Source of the DNA: Paenimyroides tangerinum
GTDB taxonomy: Bacteria > Bacteroidota > Bacteroidia > Flavobacteriales > Flavobacteriaceae
NCBI RefSeq assembly: GCF_003865405.1
Contig: NZ_RQVQ01000012.1
Span: 30,616 to 94,615 of the forward strand
Reading direction: 5' to 3'
DNA length: 64,000 nt
The notes beneath the pieces were generated by a model. It searched no databases. It was not told where the DNA came from and saw only the letters and a program-made list of their open reading frames with translations. This document shows, in pieces, positions 45,553 to 55,193 of the stretch. Position 1 is the first letter of the stretch; the number at the start of each line of letters is the position of its first letter. The translations under genes were made by a program, and so were the position numbers.

Positions 45553-45587
45553 AAAAAAGGAAATTTCAATATCGAAATTTCCTTTTT
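45553..45587. terminator. Bidirectional intrinsic terminator
   Basis: Stem GGAAATTTC / GAAATTTCC (45559-45567 with 45574-45582) with A-run and T-run, between two convergent genes. Near-identical to the hairpin at 44317-44360. Confidence 0.85.
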
Positions 45588-45591
45588 ACGT

Positions 45592-46032
45592 TTAATTAAA
45601 AATTATAGGTTTGTTCGTTTTTGGTATTTTTATAATATGAAACGGTTGGCTAATCACAGTCGTAGAATAGATCGTTAATTCTTTTGCTATTTGAATGTTG
45701 TTTGTATTTTCCATAACATTGATGATGCTGATTTGTGAACCAGATGTTTTAACTTCATCAACTACAGCAATCACTGTAAACGCTGTAAAATCGATTTCAG
45801 TTTCATTAAAAGTTCCACTTACATCATTAATCGCATTAACCTGAATTAAGAAATTATTCCAATCCGTTTCATTATTAAAAACAAAATTTGATTGCGGAAT
45901 ATTCTCGCCTCCATGAAGGGTGTTTTTTCCAACGGTAGTAAATTGCACATCGTTTGCAATTACATCATTATCATCGTTTGAACAAGCTGTTAGAACAAAC
46001 AATGAAAGCACTAAGTAAATTAAGTTTTTCAT
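45592..46032 (-). CDS. Lipoprotein with PrcB-like C-terminal domain
   Basis: A 146-residue lipoprotein: signal ending FVLTAC (Cys17), then Ser/Asn/Asp. The rest resembles the PrcB C-terminal domain, with the pattern VIAVVDEVKTSGSQISIINV, a middle ENTNNIQIA strand and the final QPFHIIKIPK. PrcB was described as part of a protease complex in Treponema; here no protease is adjacent, so only the fold is suggested. Monocistronic, with a shared terminator on its 3' side. Confidence 0.65.
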   Translation of the reverse strand: MKNLIYLVLSLFVLTACSNDDNDVIANDVQFTTVGKNTLHGGENIPQSNFVFNNETDWNNFLIQVNAINDVSGTFNETEIDFTAFTVIAVVDEVKTSGSQISIINVMENTNNIQIAKELTIYSTTVISQPFHIIKIPKTNKPIIFN

Positions 46033-46304
46033 TTGTTTCGCTTTTTAAATTCATCAAAAATTTTTTAAGATTGTTTTTTTATCAATTAAACCGATCCAAT
46101 TTATATGTGTTGAATATTTTGTTTTTATAACATTTAGAACTACTATTTTTTAATTATTGATTGGGTTTGTTTTAAAAATGAAAATTAATTTTTTGTATTT
46201 GTAATATTTTTATGTTGTTATAAATCAAGTAAATGTAAATATTTTTTTAATTCAAAAAGCATTATGATGTTTTTTGTGCTAGTATTCTTATTTTATTTTT
46301 TACA

Positions 46305-47312
46305 TCAGAATTTCAAAAAACTTTTAGTAATTCTTCTTTGAATCTGTTGTTTCAAACGTTTAGGGCCAAGGATTTCGATGTTTTCTCCAAATCCTAAAAT
46401 TTCACGTTCTAATTCAAAATTCGGAATTACATCTATTCGAATAATCAAACCATTTTCACCATTTTCAATAATTTGTTGTGTGTGATGTAGCGGTTTTGTA
46501 ATGACATAAGGCGCATTTCGAGAGTCAAACTTTAGAATGATTTTCTGTGGACGGTCTTTTTCACTTCTTGTTACGCCAATGCATTCGCTATAATATCGTT
46601 CAAAATCGATTTCTACGTTTTCTTTAAATAATTTACTATCAAGTTCATAAAAAGCTTCAATTCGGTCTAAAGCCAGAGTAATTAAAAGCTTCCCTTTGTT
46701 GCTTCTACAAATTAAAAACCAACGATTTCGGTATTCTTTTAAAAGAAACGGATGATAAATATCTTTTCTAGCTTCTTCGGATTTAAAAGATTTATATTCT
46801 ATTAAAAGTGGTCTTTTGTGTAAAATCGCTTGATATAATCCATTTAAATGTTCAATTCCTTTTAGTTGTTTATTGTCTTCAAACTGAATGTGATTTGGTG
46901 TTTTTAGTGTTGATTTGTAAATGTTATTTTCCAATTTTGCTATCAATTCCGTCATTTCATCAAAAAACTGAAAACCGTTAAATTGTTTTAATAACGAAAC
47001 AATTTCTTTCATTTTATCTACATCTTCGTCTTTTATAGGTGAATTTGTAATGGAATAGTTCTTATCGCTATAAACATAAAATTTTCTGTCTTCTACAACA
47101 ATCGGTGCGTTATATCCCAATTTATCACTTCTCATAAATTGAATATCTCCTTGAATGGTTCGTTTGCTAACTCCTGTTGTAATTCCTTCGAATTCATAAA
47201 GTGCATCGGAAACCTTTTCTATTAAATCTTCCAAAGTCCATTTTCTGTATTTGTTTTTTAAACATTCATCAATGGTTTTGTATCGAATTAATGCGGATTT
47301 GTTGGTTGCCAT
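46305..47312 (-). CDS. WYL domain transcriptional regulator
   Basis: A 335-residue regulator: N-terminal winged HTH (about 1-65, with the turn in KRTIQGDIQFM), then the WYL domain (about 150-220), where the WYL triplet appears as RWFLICRSNKGKL, and a WCX-type C-terminal part. WYL proteins sense nucleic acids or other ligands and regulate RNA- and DNA-related stress genes. It is divergent from an RtcB locus, the most likely target. The promoter has a perfect -7 element at 47336-47343, with a repeated 18-bp site next to it. Confidence 0.9.
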   Translation of the reverse strand: MATNKSALIRYKTIDECLKNKYRKWTLEDLIEKVSDALYEFEGITTGVSKRTIQGDIQFMRSDKLGYNAPIVVEDRKFYVYSDKNYSITNSPIKDEDVDKMKEIVSLLKQFNGFQFFDEMTELIAKLENNIYKSTLKTPNHIQFEDNKQLKGIEHLNGLYQAILHKRPLLIEYKSFKSEEARKDIYHPFLLKEYRNRWFLICRSNKGKLLITLALDRIEAFYELDSKLFKENVEIDFERYYSECIGVTRSEKDRPQKIILKFDSRNAPYVITKPLHHTQQIIENGENGLIIRIDVIPNFELEREILGFGENIEILGPKRLKQQIQRRITKSFLKF

Positions 47313-47335
47313 ACTTTTTCTGATTGATTTTCATA

Positions 47336-47343
47336 CAAATATA
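47336..47343 (-). promoter_or_regulatory. -7 element of the WYL regulator gene (TATATTTG)
   Basis: An exact TAnnTTTG match on the minus strand, 24 bases upstream of the start of the WYL gene. Confidence 0.55.
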
Positions 47344-47362
47344 AAACTTTATTGCGCAATAT

Positions 47363-47380
47363 ATCTGCGTACTTATACTA
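47363..47380 (+). promoter_or_regulatory. Repeat copy 1, candidate WYL operator
   Basis: ATCTGCGTACTTATACTA. It matches copy 2 at 47462-47479 in 16 of 18 positions, same orientation. It lies about 20 bases upstream of the WYL -7 element, over the -33 position. Confidence 0.55.
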
Positions 47381-47461
47381 ATAAATTTGCTGAATGAAAT
47401 ATTACAAATGTTTAATGCATTGATTTTTAGTTTTTTGGTTTAAATAATAAAAATATTTTTT

Positions 47462-47479
47462 ATCTACGTATTTATACTA
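47462..47479 (+). promoter_or_regulatory. Repeat copy 2, candidate WYL operator
   Basis: ATCTACGTATTTATACTA, 99 bp from copy 1. It lies 14-18 bases upstream of CATCTTTG (47494-47501), a near -7 element for the nucleotidyltransferase operon. Each promoter of the divergent pair thus has one copy over its -33 region. Confidence 0.55.
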
Positions 47480-47551
47480 CGCACTTGTGTATGCATCTTT
47501 GTAATGTTCAGAACGAGTAGATTATTTAAAAATCAAATAAAACAAATACTT

Positions 47552-48331
47552 ATGAAAAAAATCATACAGAATAAATTAAAAGAAATAGAACAAGAATATG
47601 ATATAAAAATACTTTTTGCTCTTGAATCTGGAAGTCGCGCTTGGGGATTTCCTTCAATGGATAGCGATTTTGATGTTCGATTTATTTACGTGCGTAAGCT
47701 TGAAGATTATCTGCGTATCAATTCCAAAAATGAATTTCTCGATTTTCCTATAAATGACGAACTGGATATCAATGGTTGGGATTTACGCAAGTTTTTAAAG
47801 CACCTTTATGCTTCAAATGCAACTCCGTTTGAATGGATGCAATCACCAATTTTTTATACAAGGCAAGAAGAGTATTATAATTCAATTTTACAGTTATTAC
47901 CTGATTTTTTTTGTCAACAAACTGTTGTTCATCATTATTTAGGATTGGTAAAAAAACAAATTCTACAGCTAAATTCAGAACAAATAAAATTGAAAACTTT
48001 CTTTTATGTGATTCGTTCTTTATTATCAGCTAAATATTGTTTAAAAATGAATCATTATCCACCAATGCAAATTGATAAACTATTGTTTTTGGTTGAAGAT
48101 GATTCTTTAAGAGCCGAAATTATTGATTTAATTGAAATAAAAGGGAAAGGTGTTGAAAGCGATTTTATACAATTAAGTACTGTGTTGTTTTTGTACTTAC
48201 ACGATTTGTATCGTGAAATTTCAACGGCATCAAAAACGAAACGAAAAGGAGCTTTCAATGAAGATTTATTAGAATCAAACTATTTAAAACTGGTCACAAA
48301 TGCTAACGATAGATTTTTTAAAACAACATAA
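47552..48331 (+). CDS. RlaP-type nucleotidyltransferase (first copy)
   Basis: A 259-residue member of the PF10127 nucleotidyltransferase family (RlaP, RNA ligase-associated), a minimal polymerase-beta-like fold. The catalytic motif is GSRAWGFPSMDSDFDVRF, giving G-S and the D-x-D metal ligands. Its substrate is unknown; co-location with RtcB suggests transfer of a nucleotide to RNA ends. I chose the ATG at 47552 (MKKIIQNKL); an ORF with 16 extra residues has no family support. The second nucleotidyltransferase gene overlaps by 32 bases. Confidence 0.88.
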   Translation: MKKIIQNKLKEIEQEYDIKILFALESGSRAWGFPSMDSDFDVRFIYVRKLEDYLRINSKNEFLDFPINDELDINGWDLRKFLKHLYASNATPFEWMQSPIFYTRQEEYYNSILQLLPDFFCQQTVVHHYLGLVKKQILQLNSEQIKLKTFFYVIRSLLSAKYCLKMNHYPPMQIDKLLFLVEDDSLRAEIIDLIEIKGKGVESDFIQLSTVLFLYLHDLYREISTASKTKRKGAFNEDLLESNYLKLVTNANDRFFKTT

Positions 48332-49358
48332 TTTAATACTTTTTGAATGTGTGTCAGGAAGTAGAGCTTATGGTTTGGCGACAGAGAATTCAGATACCGA
48401 TATACGTGGTGTTTTTTATTTACCTAAAGATTTATTTTACGGATTAGAATACATTCCGCAAGTAAGCAATGAAACCAATGATATCGTTTATTACGAATTA
48501 GGAAGATTTATAGAATTGCTTTCAAAAAACAATCCGAATATATTAGAGATGCTCGCAACTCCGGAAAAACATATTTTGGTTAAACACCAATTGATGAAAG
48601 AAATTAAGATGGAAAATTTTTTGTCAAAATTGATAAAAGATACGTTTGTAGGTTATGCTTTTTCGCAAATAAAAAAAGCTACAGGTTTGAATAAGAAAAT
48701 GTTTGAGCCGATGGATAAGAAACGTAAATCGATTTTGGATTTTTGTTATATTTTAGTGGATAACGAATCGATTTTGTTTTCAGATTGGCTGAAAATGAAT
48801 TCTAAAAATCAATCCGATTTTGGTTTAACTAAAATTCCACATTTTAAAGATATGTATCATTTGTTTGAATCGAACGCTAATGTTCAATATCGTGGAATTG
48901 TTAGTGATGATAACGTGAATGATGTGCAAATGAGTTCGATTTCAAAATCCGATAAATCCATTTCAATGTTAATGTTTCATCGAGATGCATATTCATCGTA
49001 TTGTAAAAAATACCGTGAATATTGGGATTGGATGGAAAAGCGAAATGAAGAACGCTATCAAAATAATGCAAACCATAAGAAAGGGTATGATGCCAAAAAT
49101 ATGATGCACACGATTCGTTTACTCGAAATGGCTTTAGGAATTTTAAAAGAAAATAAATTAAATATAGAAGTTTCGAATAGAGAGGAACTTCTAAGAATTA
49201 AATCTGGATTTTATACTTATGATGAAGTTTTAGCTAAAGCCGAAAATTTGATGAACGAAATTTCTCAATATGCTGAGCAAACATCATTTCAAGAAAAGCC
49301 CAATATGGAATTAGTTGAAAAATTAGTCGTAAATCTAAGATTAAAAATATATAATTAA
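48300..49358 (+). CDS. RlaP-type nucleotidyltransferase (second copy)
   Basis: A 352-residue PF10127-type nucleotidyltransferase with GSRAYGLATENSDTDIRGVF, again with the paired Asp ligands. It is clearly distinct from the first copy: longer, with an extra C-terminal helical region. The start overlaps the previous gene by 32 bases, and RtcB starts one base after its stop, so the three form one transcript. Two paralogous RNA-linked nucleotidyltransferases in a single RtcB operon suggest two different end-modification steps, or a heterodimer; both are guesses. Confidence 0.88.
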   Translation: MLTIDFLKQHNLILFECVSGSRAYGLATENSDTDIRGVFYLPKDLFYGLEYIPQVSNETNDIVYYELGRFIELLSKNNPNILEMLATPEKHILVKHQLMKEIKMENFLSKLIKDTFVGYAFSQIKKATGLNKKMFEPMDKKRKSILDFCYILVDNESILFSDWLKMNSKNQSDFGLTKIPHFKDMYHLFESNANVQYRGIVSDDNVNDVQMSSISKSDKSISMLMFHRDAYSSYCKKYREYWDWMEKRNEERYQNNANHKKGYDAKNMMHTIRLLEMALGILKENKLNIEVSNREELLRIKSGFYTYDEVLAKAENLMNEISQYAEQTSFQEKPNMELVEKLVVNLRLKIYN

Positions 49359-49359
49359 A

Positions 49360-50781
49360 ATGAAAAAAATATCTGGAAAAGACTTATTGCGAATAGGTTT
49401 TGAAGAAAATATAATTTTAGGTACCGTTTTACAATTTTGTGAAAACTACCAAGGAAATTTAAATAAAGGTGAAGTTTTATCTCAATTAAAAAAGATGGTT
49501 GAAACACCTGAATTTACACCGAAAGAATCCGAATTTTATGATTTAGCTCAGCAAATCATACAATTGCAAAAATCCTTAGAAACAGATGTTATTCCGTTAA
49601 ATGAATCGCCAACAGAATTTCAGATTTTCGGAGGCGAACATATCGAAGAAGGTGCTTTAAAACAAATGCAAACTGCAATCAAATTACCCGTTTCGGTAGC
49701 AGGTGCATTAATGCCCGATGCGCATCAAGGTTATGGATTGCCAATTGGCGGAGTTTTAGCAACTAAAAATGCGATAATTCCTTATGGCGTTGGCGTTGAT
49801 ATTGGTTGTCGAATGGCACTTTCGGTTTACAATATTGATGAATTGTTTTTCTTAGAAAATCAAGCTAAGTTTAAACGTGAATTAATTGCTCAATCAAATT
49901 TTGGTGCCGGAAATGGTTTTCGAGGTCAATACAAATCAGACCATGAAGTTTTGGAAAACAAGTTATTTCAGGAAAATGATTTGTTGCGAAACTTAAAAGA
50001 TAAAGCTTGGGCACAATTGGGAAGTTCGGGTGGTGGAAATCATTTTGTTGAATTCGGAATTATTGAATTTGCAGAACGTGATGAGGTTTTAAATATTGAT
50101 AAAGGAACTTATGTAGCTCTGTTAACGCATTCTGGTTCTCGCGGTTTTGGCGCAACCATTGCTGGTCATTATACACAATTAGCCAAGAAAATTTGTAAGC
50201 TTCCGCAAGAAGCAAAGAATTTAGCTTATTTCGATTTAAACTCAACTGAAGGTCAAGAATATTGGTTGGCAATGAATTTAGCTGGAGATTACGCATCGGC
50301 CTGTCATCAAATCATACATCAAAAAATGGCGAAAGCTTTGGGAGCTGAAGTTTTAGCAACTGTGGAGAACCACCATAATTTTGCTTGGAAAGAAACTTGG
50401 AATGGGGAAGAAGTGATTGTTCATCGAAAAGGTGCAACTCCGGCGAGTAAAGATGTAATGGGAATTATTCCTGGTTCCATGACCGCACCTGGATTTTTAG
50501 TTCGTGGAAAAGGAAATACTGAGGCTATTCAATCTGCTTCTCACGGAGCTGGACGACAAATGAGTCGAACACAAGCTAAAAAAGAAATTTCGACTTCGGA
50601 TTTTAAATCGATTTTAAAAGATCATAATGTTACTTTAATTGGAGCAGGTTTAGACGAAGCGCCAATGGCATATAAAGATATTCATCAAGTTATGGAAGCG
50701 CAAAAAGATTTGGTTGATGTGGTTGCAAAATTCACTCCTAAAATGGTTCGAATGGCTGATGACGGAAGTAGAGAAGATTAA
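49360..50781 (+). CDS. rtcB: RNA-splicing ligase RtcB
   Basis: A 473-residue RNA ligase that joins 2',3'-cyclic phosphate or 3'-phosphate ends to 5'-OH ends using GTP and Mn2+. Visible motifs: GALMPDAHQGYGLPIGGV near the start; GVDIGCRMA with the metal Cys; GSSGGGNHFVEF; THSGSRGFG; VENHHNFAW; and VHRKGATPA with the guanylylated His. It is the last gene of the WYL-regulated RNA-repair operon. No RtcA cyclase or archease is nearby, so 3'-end healing may differ from the E. coli system. Confidence 0.97.
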   Translation: MKKISGKDLLRIGFEENIILGTVLQFCENYQGNLNKGEVLSQLKKMVETPEFTPKESEFYDLAQQIIQLQKSLETDVIPLNESPTEFQIFGGEHIEEGALKQMQTAIKLPVSVAGALMPDAHQGYGLPIGGVLATKNAIIPYGVGVDIGCRMALSVYNIDELFFLENQAKFKRELIAQSNFGAGNGFRGQYKSDHEVLENKLFQENDLLRNLKDKAWAQLGSSGGGNHFVEFGIIEFAERDEVLNIDKGTYVALLTHSGSRGFGATIAGHYTQLAKKICKLPQEAKNLAYFDLNSTEGQEYWLAMNLAGDYASACHQIIHQKMAKALGAEVLATVENHHNFAWKETWNGEEVIVHRKGATPASKDVMGIIPGSMTAPGFLVRGKGNTEAIQSASHGAGRQMSRTQAKKEISTSDFKSILKDHNVTLIGAGLDEAPMAYKDIHQVMEAQKDLVDVVAKFTPKMVRMADDGSRED

Positions 50782-50794
50782 TAATTTTAAGTTT

Positions 50795-50830
50795 AAACAG
50801 TTGTAGATTTTATTTTACAACTGTTTTTTT
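50795..50830. terminator. Bidirectional intrinsic terminator
   Basis: Stem AAACAGTTGTA / TACAACTGTTT with a 10-base loop and a T-run. It follows rtcB and overlaps the end of the convergent gene. Confidence 0.8.
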
Positions 50831-51423
50831 ATTCCATATTCAATTCCAGCTTGCTCGAATAAATCTTTTAGTAAAGAAAGTTTTTCACCGCAATTGATAT
50901 TTAGATCCACTTTAAAACTATCCTTTTTATAGCGATTACATTCAAAGCAAATTTCAATGAATTCAAACAATTGGTTGTTTTCATCGAAAAACAAAATAGC
51001 ATTTCTTGGTCTATAACAATTTGCACCCCACCGCAATAATGCATCTTTATGATTGTTTCCGAAGTTGTAAATTAAATCCGTAAATTCATTTTTTTGAGTT
51101 TCTGAAAGTTCAACTTTTTCGTTAAACATTTCAGGGTTGTATTTTGATTTATTCTTTTTTAAAAAGGCAAAATAAATTTGCATTATTTCTCCAACTACAT
51201 ATCTTTCTTGTTCTTCATCTCTTTCGTATTCAAATAAATCTAGCTTTTTAAGATCATCATCAAAAGAAGTAAACAGAATTTTTGATGCTTTATCAAAAGG
51301 ATATCTATAATTACGATCTTCAACTGATAAATCATCAACTCTAAAACAGTTTTCTAAATCTTCTTGGCAAGTTCCTATTTGTGAAATAAAAAATAGGAGA
51401 AATATCAAAATTATATTCTTCAT
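50815..51423 (-). CDS. Exported hypothetical protein, 202 residues
   Basis: A secreted or periplasmic protein: signal peptide MKNIILIFLLFFISQIGTC, with Cys19 in a sequence that is a weak lipobox (QIGTC). The mature part has several other cysteines (NCFRVDD, GANCYRP, ICFECNRY, NINCGE), consistent with disulphides. No recognised domain. Convergent with rtcB and divergent from the T9SS cluster. Confidence 0.68.
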   Translation of the reverse strand: MKNIILIFLLFFISQIGTCQEDLENCFRVDDLSVEDRNYRYPFDKASKILFTSFDDDLKKLDLFEYERDEEQERYVVGEIMQIYFAFLKKNKSKYNPEMFNEKVELSETQKNEFTDLIYNFGNNHKDALLRWGANCYRPRNAILFFDENNQLFEFIEICFECNRYKKDSFKVDLNINCGEKLSLLKDLFEQAGIEYGIKKQL

Positions 51424-51616
51424 AAATAGATTCTTAAAAATGTAAAAATAACAATTATTTTAGTGTTAGATGTGTTAGTGTGATTTATGAAGTTTTATCT
51501 ATTAATAATAAATAATATATTTCTTTTTTTAATTAAATATTGTTAAAATTTAACTTTTTGTTTTATATATTTAGCAAAATGGTATATTTATAAAAAATAC
51601 ATTTTTATTAAAGCTT

Positions 51617-53397
51617 ATGAAAAAACTTCTATTTTTACTATCTATATTTTCTTTAAGTCAAACAAAAGCGCAGCAAAATTTGGTTTTAAATCCAAGTTTT
51701 GAAGATACTTCTGGACCTCTTAGTTGTTCAGTTTATGCTTTAGGGCAAGCAAGCCCAATTCAAAACTGGAAAGCTGGTTCCTATGCTAGTCCTGATTTTT
51801 ATAGCTCTACTTTAGCTTTAAACTGTCATCTACATCCTTTAAATCCTAATTTTGCTAATCAACCTCCATTAACTGGTAATAATTATGCTGGAATTGTTAA
51901 TGAAGAATCATATTATGAACCTCAATATCGTGAATATATAAGAGGTAAATTATCAGAGCCTTTACAAATAGGTGTTACTTATAGAGTTCAATTTTATATT
52001 TGCTTGGGAAATCTTAGTACGGCCGGAAGTAATAATATTGGAGTAAAATTTATAAATGATGCAAGTACACTTAGTTTTAATCCTACAATAATTCCGTTGC
52101 AACCAGAGTTAAACTATTCAGGAGCTCCTTTTACTGATTATAATAATTGGACTTTACTTTCTTTTACTTATAGTCCAACTGTGTCAAATTTAGATGGATT
52201 CATTATTGGAAATTTTTTTCCCGATGACGAAACTAGTTTTGAAATGTTAACTTCTACTTCTTTGAGAAGATTTTATCTCTTAATTGATGATGTATCTATT
52301 TTTGATATACAAATCAATTTTAATATTCCAAATGAAATATGTCAAGGTGATGAATTGGTTTTGCCAAATGTTTCAGAAAATGGAGTTGAAGGAATTTGGA
52401 CTCCAACAATAAATAATCAACAAACAACGACTTATACTTTTACTCCAATTGATTCTAATCTTGAGTCCTTTGAAAAAACAATTGTTGTTAACCCTACATT
52501 AGTACCTGATTTTGATGAGATTGGACCATTTTGTGATGAAATTCCAAATATAACTGAGTTACCTAGTATTTCAAATAATGGTATTGTGGGCGTTTGGTCA
52601 CCTGTTTTTAATCCAAACCAAACAGGTATTTATACTTTTACACCAAATGAGGAGCTTTGTGTAGAAGTTGTAACAATGAAAGTTATAGTTGATAAAACAC
52701 CTACTTTTGATCCTATTGAACCATTTTGCGAAATAGATGAAAATTTTAGTTTACCGTCCATTTCCACAAACGGAATTTCAGGAAGTTGGAGCCCAGCATT
52801 CGATCCATACAATTCACAAACTTATACTTTTACAAGAGATTCGGGAGATTGTATGCAAGAGACAACCTTGGATGTTGTACTTTATCCACAATTAAAATTT
52901 GAGTTTTTTTCTTATTGTAATGATGATACTTATTTTGTTGAATTAATTGCAAATAATTTTTCGTTATCAGAAATTACAAATATTCAATGGTTAATCAATA
53001 ATTCTTCTATTTCAGAAACTGGAAATAAAATCAATCTTTCTGATTATTCACATTTATTACAAGAAGTAAATACCATTGAAATCATTTAACGGATTCTAAC
53101 GATTGTTTACATACAAAGGAAATTCAAGTATTTGGAAAAGATTTCTGTAAAATTCAAAAAGGTATTTCACCAAATGGAGATGGTTTAAACGAATATTTTG
53201 ATTTGGTTTCTTTTGGAGGCGTTGATTTAAAAATATTTAATCGTTATGGAAGCGTAGTTTACGAAAAATCAAACTACAAAAATGAATGGAATGGTCAATC
53301 TAAAACAGGAAAACAACTACCAAGCGGAACGTATTTTTATCAGATTCAAACCAATATCGGTGAGCAATTTACAGGTTATATTCAACTAACATATTAA
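51617..53397 (+). pseudogene. T9SS type B surface protein, paralogue A (frameshifted)
   Basis: First of five tandem paralogues. The signal peptide ends TKAQQ, then QNLVLNPSFE opens a carbohydrate-binding-like beta-sandwich (about 20-240), then three Ig-like repeats of the type LPSISNNG..G.WSP.F.P..T..YTFT. In paralogues B-D the sequence near TIEIIFTDSNDC is unbroken; here the T tract at 53085-53088 is one base short, so the frame ends at 53089. The missing part, including the C-terminal sorting domain (CKIQKGISPNGDGLNEY and on), is intact in the next frame to 53397. As is, the product lacks its T9SS signal. Confidence 0.85.
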
Positions 53398-53400
53398 CTT

Positions 53401-55188
53401 ATGAAAAAACTTCTATTTTTTCTATCTATATTTTCATTAACTCAATCTAATGCGCAGCAAAATTTAGTTTTAAATCCAAGTTTTGAAAATTCTATTTCAC
53501 CAATTAATTGTGGACTAATTGTTGGAGAAGACAATGCAATAGTGGATTGGAGATCAGGTTCTTTAACTACACCAGATTTAATAAGTTCTCTTTTTGATAC
53601 AAACTGTAACAATGGAATATCAAATGTTTTTGCTTTTAATCAAGGTCCTAAAACCGGAAATCATTGTGTAGGAACAATTAATATTTTTTCCACAAATGTT
53701 AACAATAAATATAGAGAATATATTAGAGGTAAGCTATCGCAAGATTTAATTCCTGGAATTATTTATCAGATTGAATTTTATGTCTGTTTATCTTCTTCAA
53801 ATAAGGGAAGTGCTGGTATGAATAATATTGGTTTGAAGTTTATTAACGATAATGAACTTATTTATCAAACAGTTCAACAAGTTCAAGTGGTTCCTGACGT
53901 GAACTATTCGGATCTTCCAATTGTTGATAGAGAAAATTGGACTTTGTTATCATTTACTTATATTCCAACAACAATTGGTTTAAATGCATTTTTAATAGGT
54001 AACTTTTTAAGTGATGAAGACACTGGTATTCAGTTAGTTGACACCGTTGGGTATCAAGTTAATTATTTGTTGTACGATGATATTAACATCTATGTATTAG
54101 TTCCAATTTTTAATTTTATTGAAGAGATATGTGAAGGAGATGTAATTGAGTTATCTAATGTTTCAGATAATGGTGTTTCAGGTAGCTGGTCTCCTGCTCC
54201 AAATAATCTAGAAACAACAACTTATGTATTTACGCCAGATAATCCACTACTAGAACAGATTCAAAAAACAATAATTGTTAAACCTAATTTAATTCCAGAA
54301 TTTGATGAATTTGGTCCGTATTGTGATGAAATTCCAAATTTCACGAACTTACCAACAATTTCAAATAATGGAGTAGAAGGAACTTGGTCTCCAGCTTTTA
54401 ATCCAAATCAAACGTCAACTTATACGTTTGTTCCTATCGATATGCAATGTAATGAATCAATTACTAAAACAATAGTGATTGAAAAAACACCTACTTTCGA
54501 TCCAATTGATCCATTTTGTGAAGTTGATTTAAATTTTAGTTTACCAACAATTTCTACGAACGGGATTTCAGGAACTTGGTCACCTGAGTTTGATCCGTAC
54601 AATTCACAGACTTATACATTTACAAGAGATTCTGGAGATTGTTTACGAGAGGTTACTTTGGATGTGGTTGTTTATCCGCAATTAAATTTTGATTTTAATC
54701 TGTTTTGTGATAATTCAGAATATTATATTGAATTCATTCCAAATAATTTTTCGTTATCTGAAATTACAAATATTCAATGGTTAATCAATAATTCTTCTAT
54801 TTCTGAAACAGGAAATAAAATCAATTTATCTGATTATTCAAATTTATTACAAGAAGTTAATACCATTGAAATCATTTTTACAGATTCGAATGATTGTTTA
54901 CATACAAAGGAAATTCAAATATTAGGAAAAGATTTCTGTAAAATTCAAAAAGGAATTTCTCCAAACGGAGATGGTTTAAACGAATATTTAGATTTGGTTT
55001 CTTTTGGAGGCGTTGATTTAAAAATATTTAATAGATACGGAAGTGTAGTTTACGAAAAATCAAACTACAGAAATGAATGGAAAGGACAATCTAATTCAGG
55101 TAAAGATTTACCAAGCGGAACTTATTTTTATCAGATTCAAACCAAGATTGGAGAAGAGTTTACAGGTTATATTCAATTAACATACTAG
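53401..55188 (+). CDS. T9SS type B surface protein, paralogue B
   Basis: A 595-residue secreted protein, 3 bases after paralogue A. Signal peptide to NAQQ, N-terminal carbohydrate-binding-like sandwich beginning QNLVLNPSFE, three Ig-like repeats with the PFC.......LPTIS..G..GTWSP pattern, then the gliding-type (CHU_C) type B sorting domain with ISPNGDGLNEYLDL, LKIFNRYGSVVYEKSNY and the end TYFYQIQTKIGEEFTGYIQL. It is exported through the type IX secretion system. Probably a surface adhesin-like protein; no enzyme motif is present. Confidence 0.9.
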   Translation: MKKLLFFLSIFSLTQSNAQQNLVLNPSFENSISPINCGLIVGEDNAIVDWRSGSLTTPDLISSLFDTNCNNGISNVFAFNQGPKTGNHCVGTINIFSTNVNNKYREYIRGKLSQDLIPGIIYQIEFYVCLSSSNKGSAGMNNIGLKFINDNELIYQTVQQVQVVPDVNYSDLPIVDRENWTLLSFTYIPTTIGLNAFLIGNFLSDEDTGIQLVDTVGYQVNYLLYDDINIYVLVPIFNFIEEICEGDVIELSNVSDNGVSGSWSPAPNNLETTTYVFTPDNPLLEQIQKTIIVKPNLIPEFDEFGPYCDEIPNFTNLPTISNNGVEGTWSPAFNPNQTSTYTFVPIDMQCNESITKTIVIEKTPTFDPIDPFCEVDLNFSLPTISTNGISGTWSPEFDPYNSQTYTFTRDSGDCLREVTLDVVVYPQLNFDFNLFCDNSEYYIEFIPNNFSLSEITNIQWLINNSSISETGNKINLSDYSNLLQEVNTIEIIFTDSNDCLHTKEIQILGKDFCKIQKGISPNGDGLNEYLDLVSFGGVDLKIFNRYGSVVYEKSNYRNEWKGQSNSGKDLPSGTYFYQIQTKIGEEFTGYIQLTY

Positions 55189-55193
55189 AGCTT

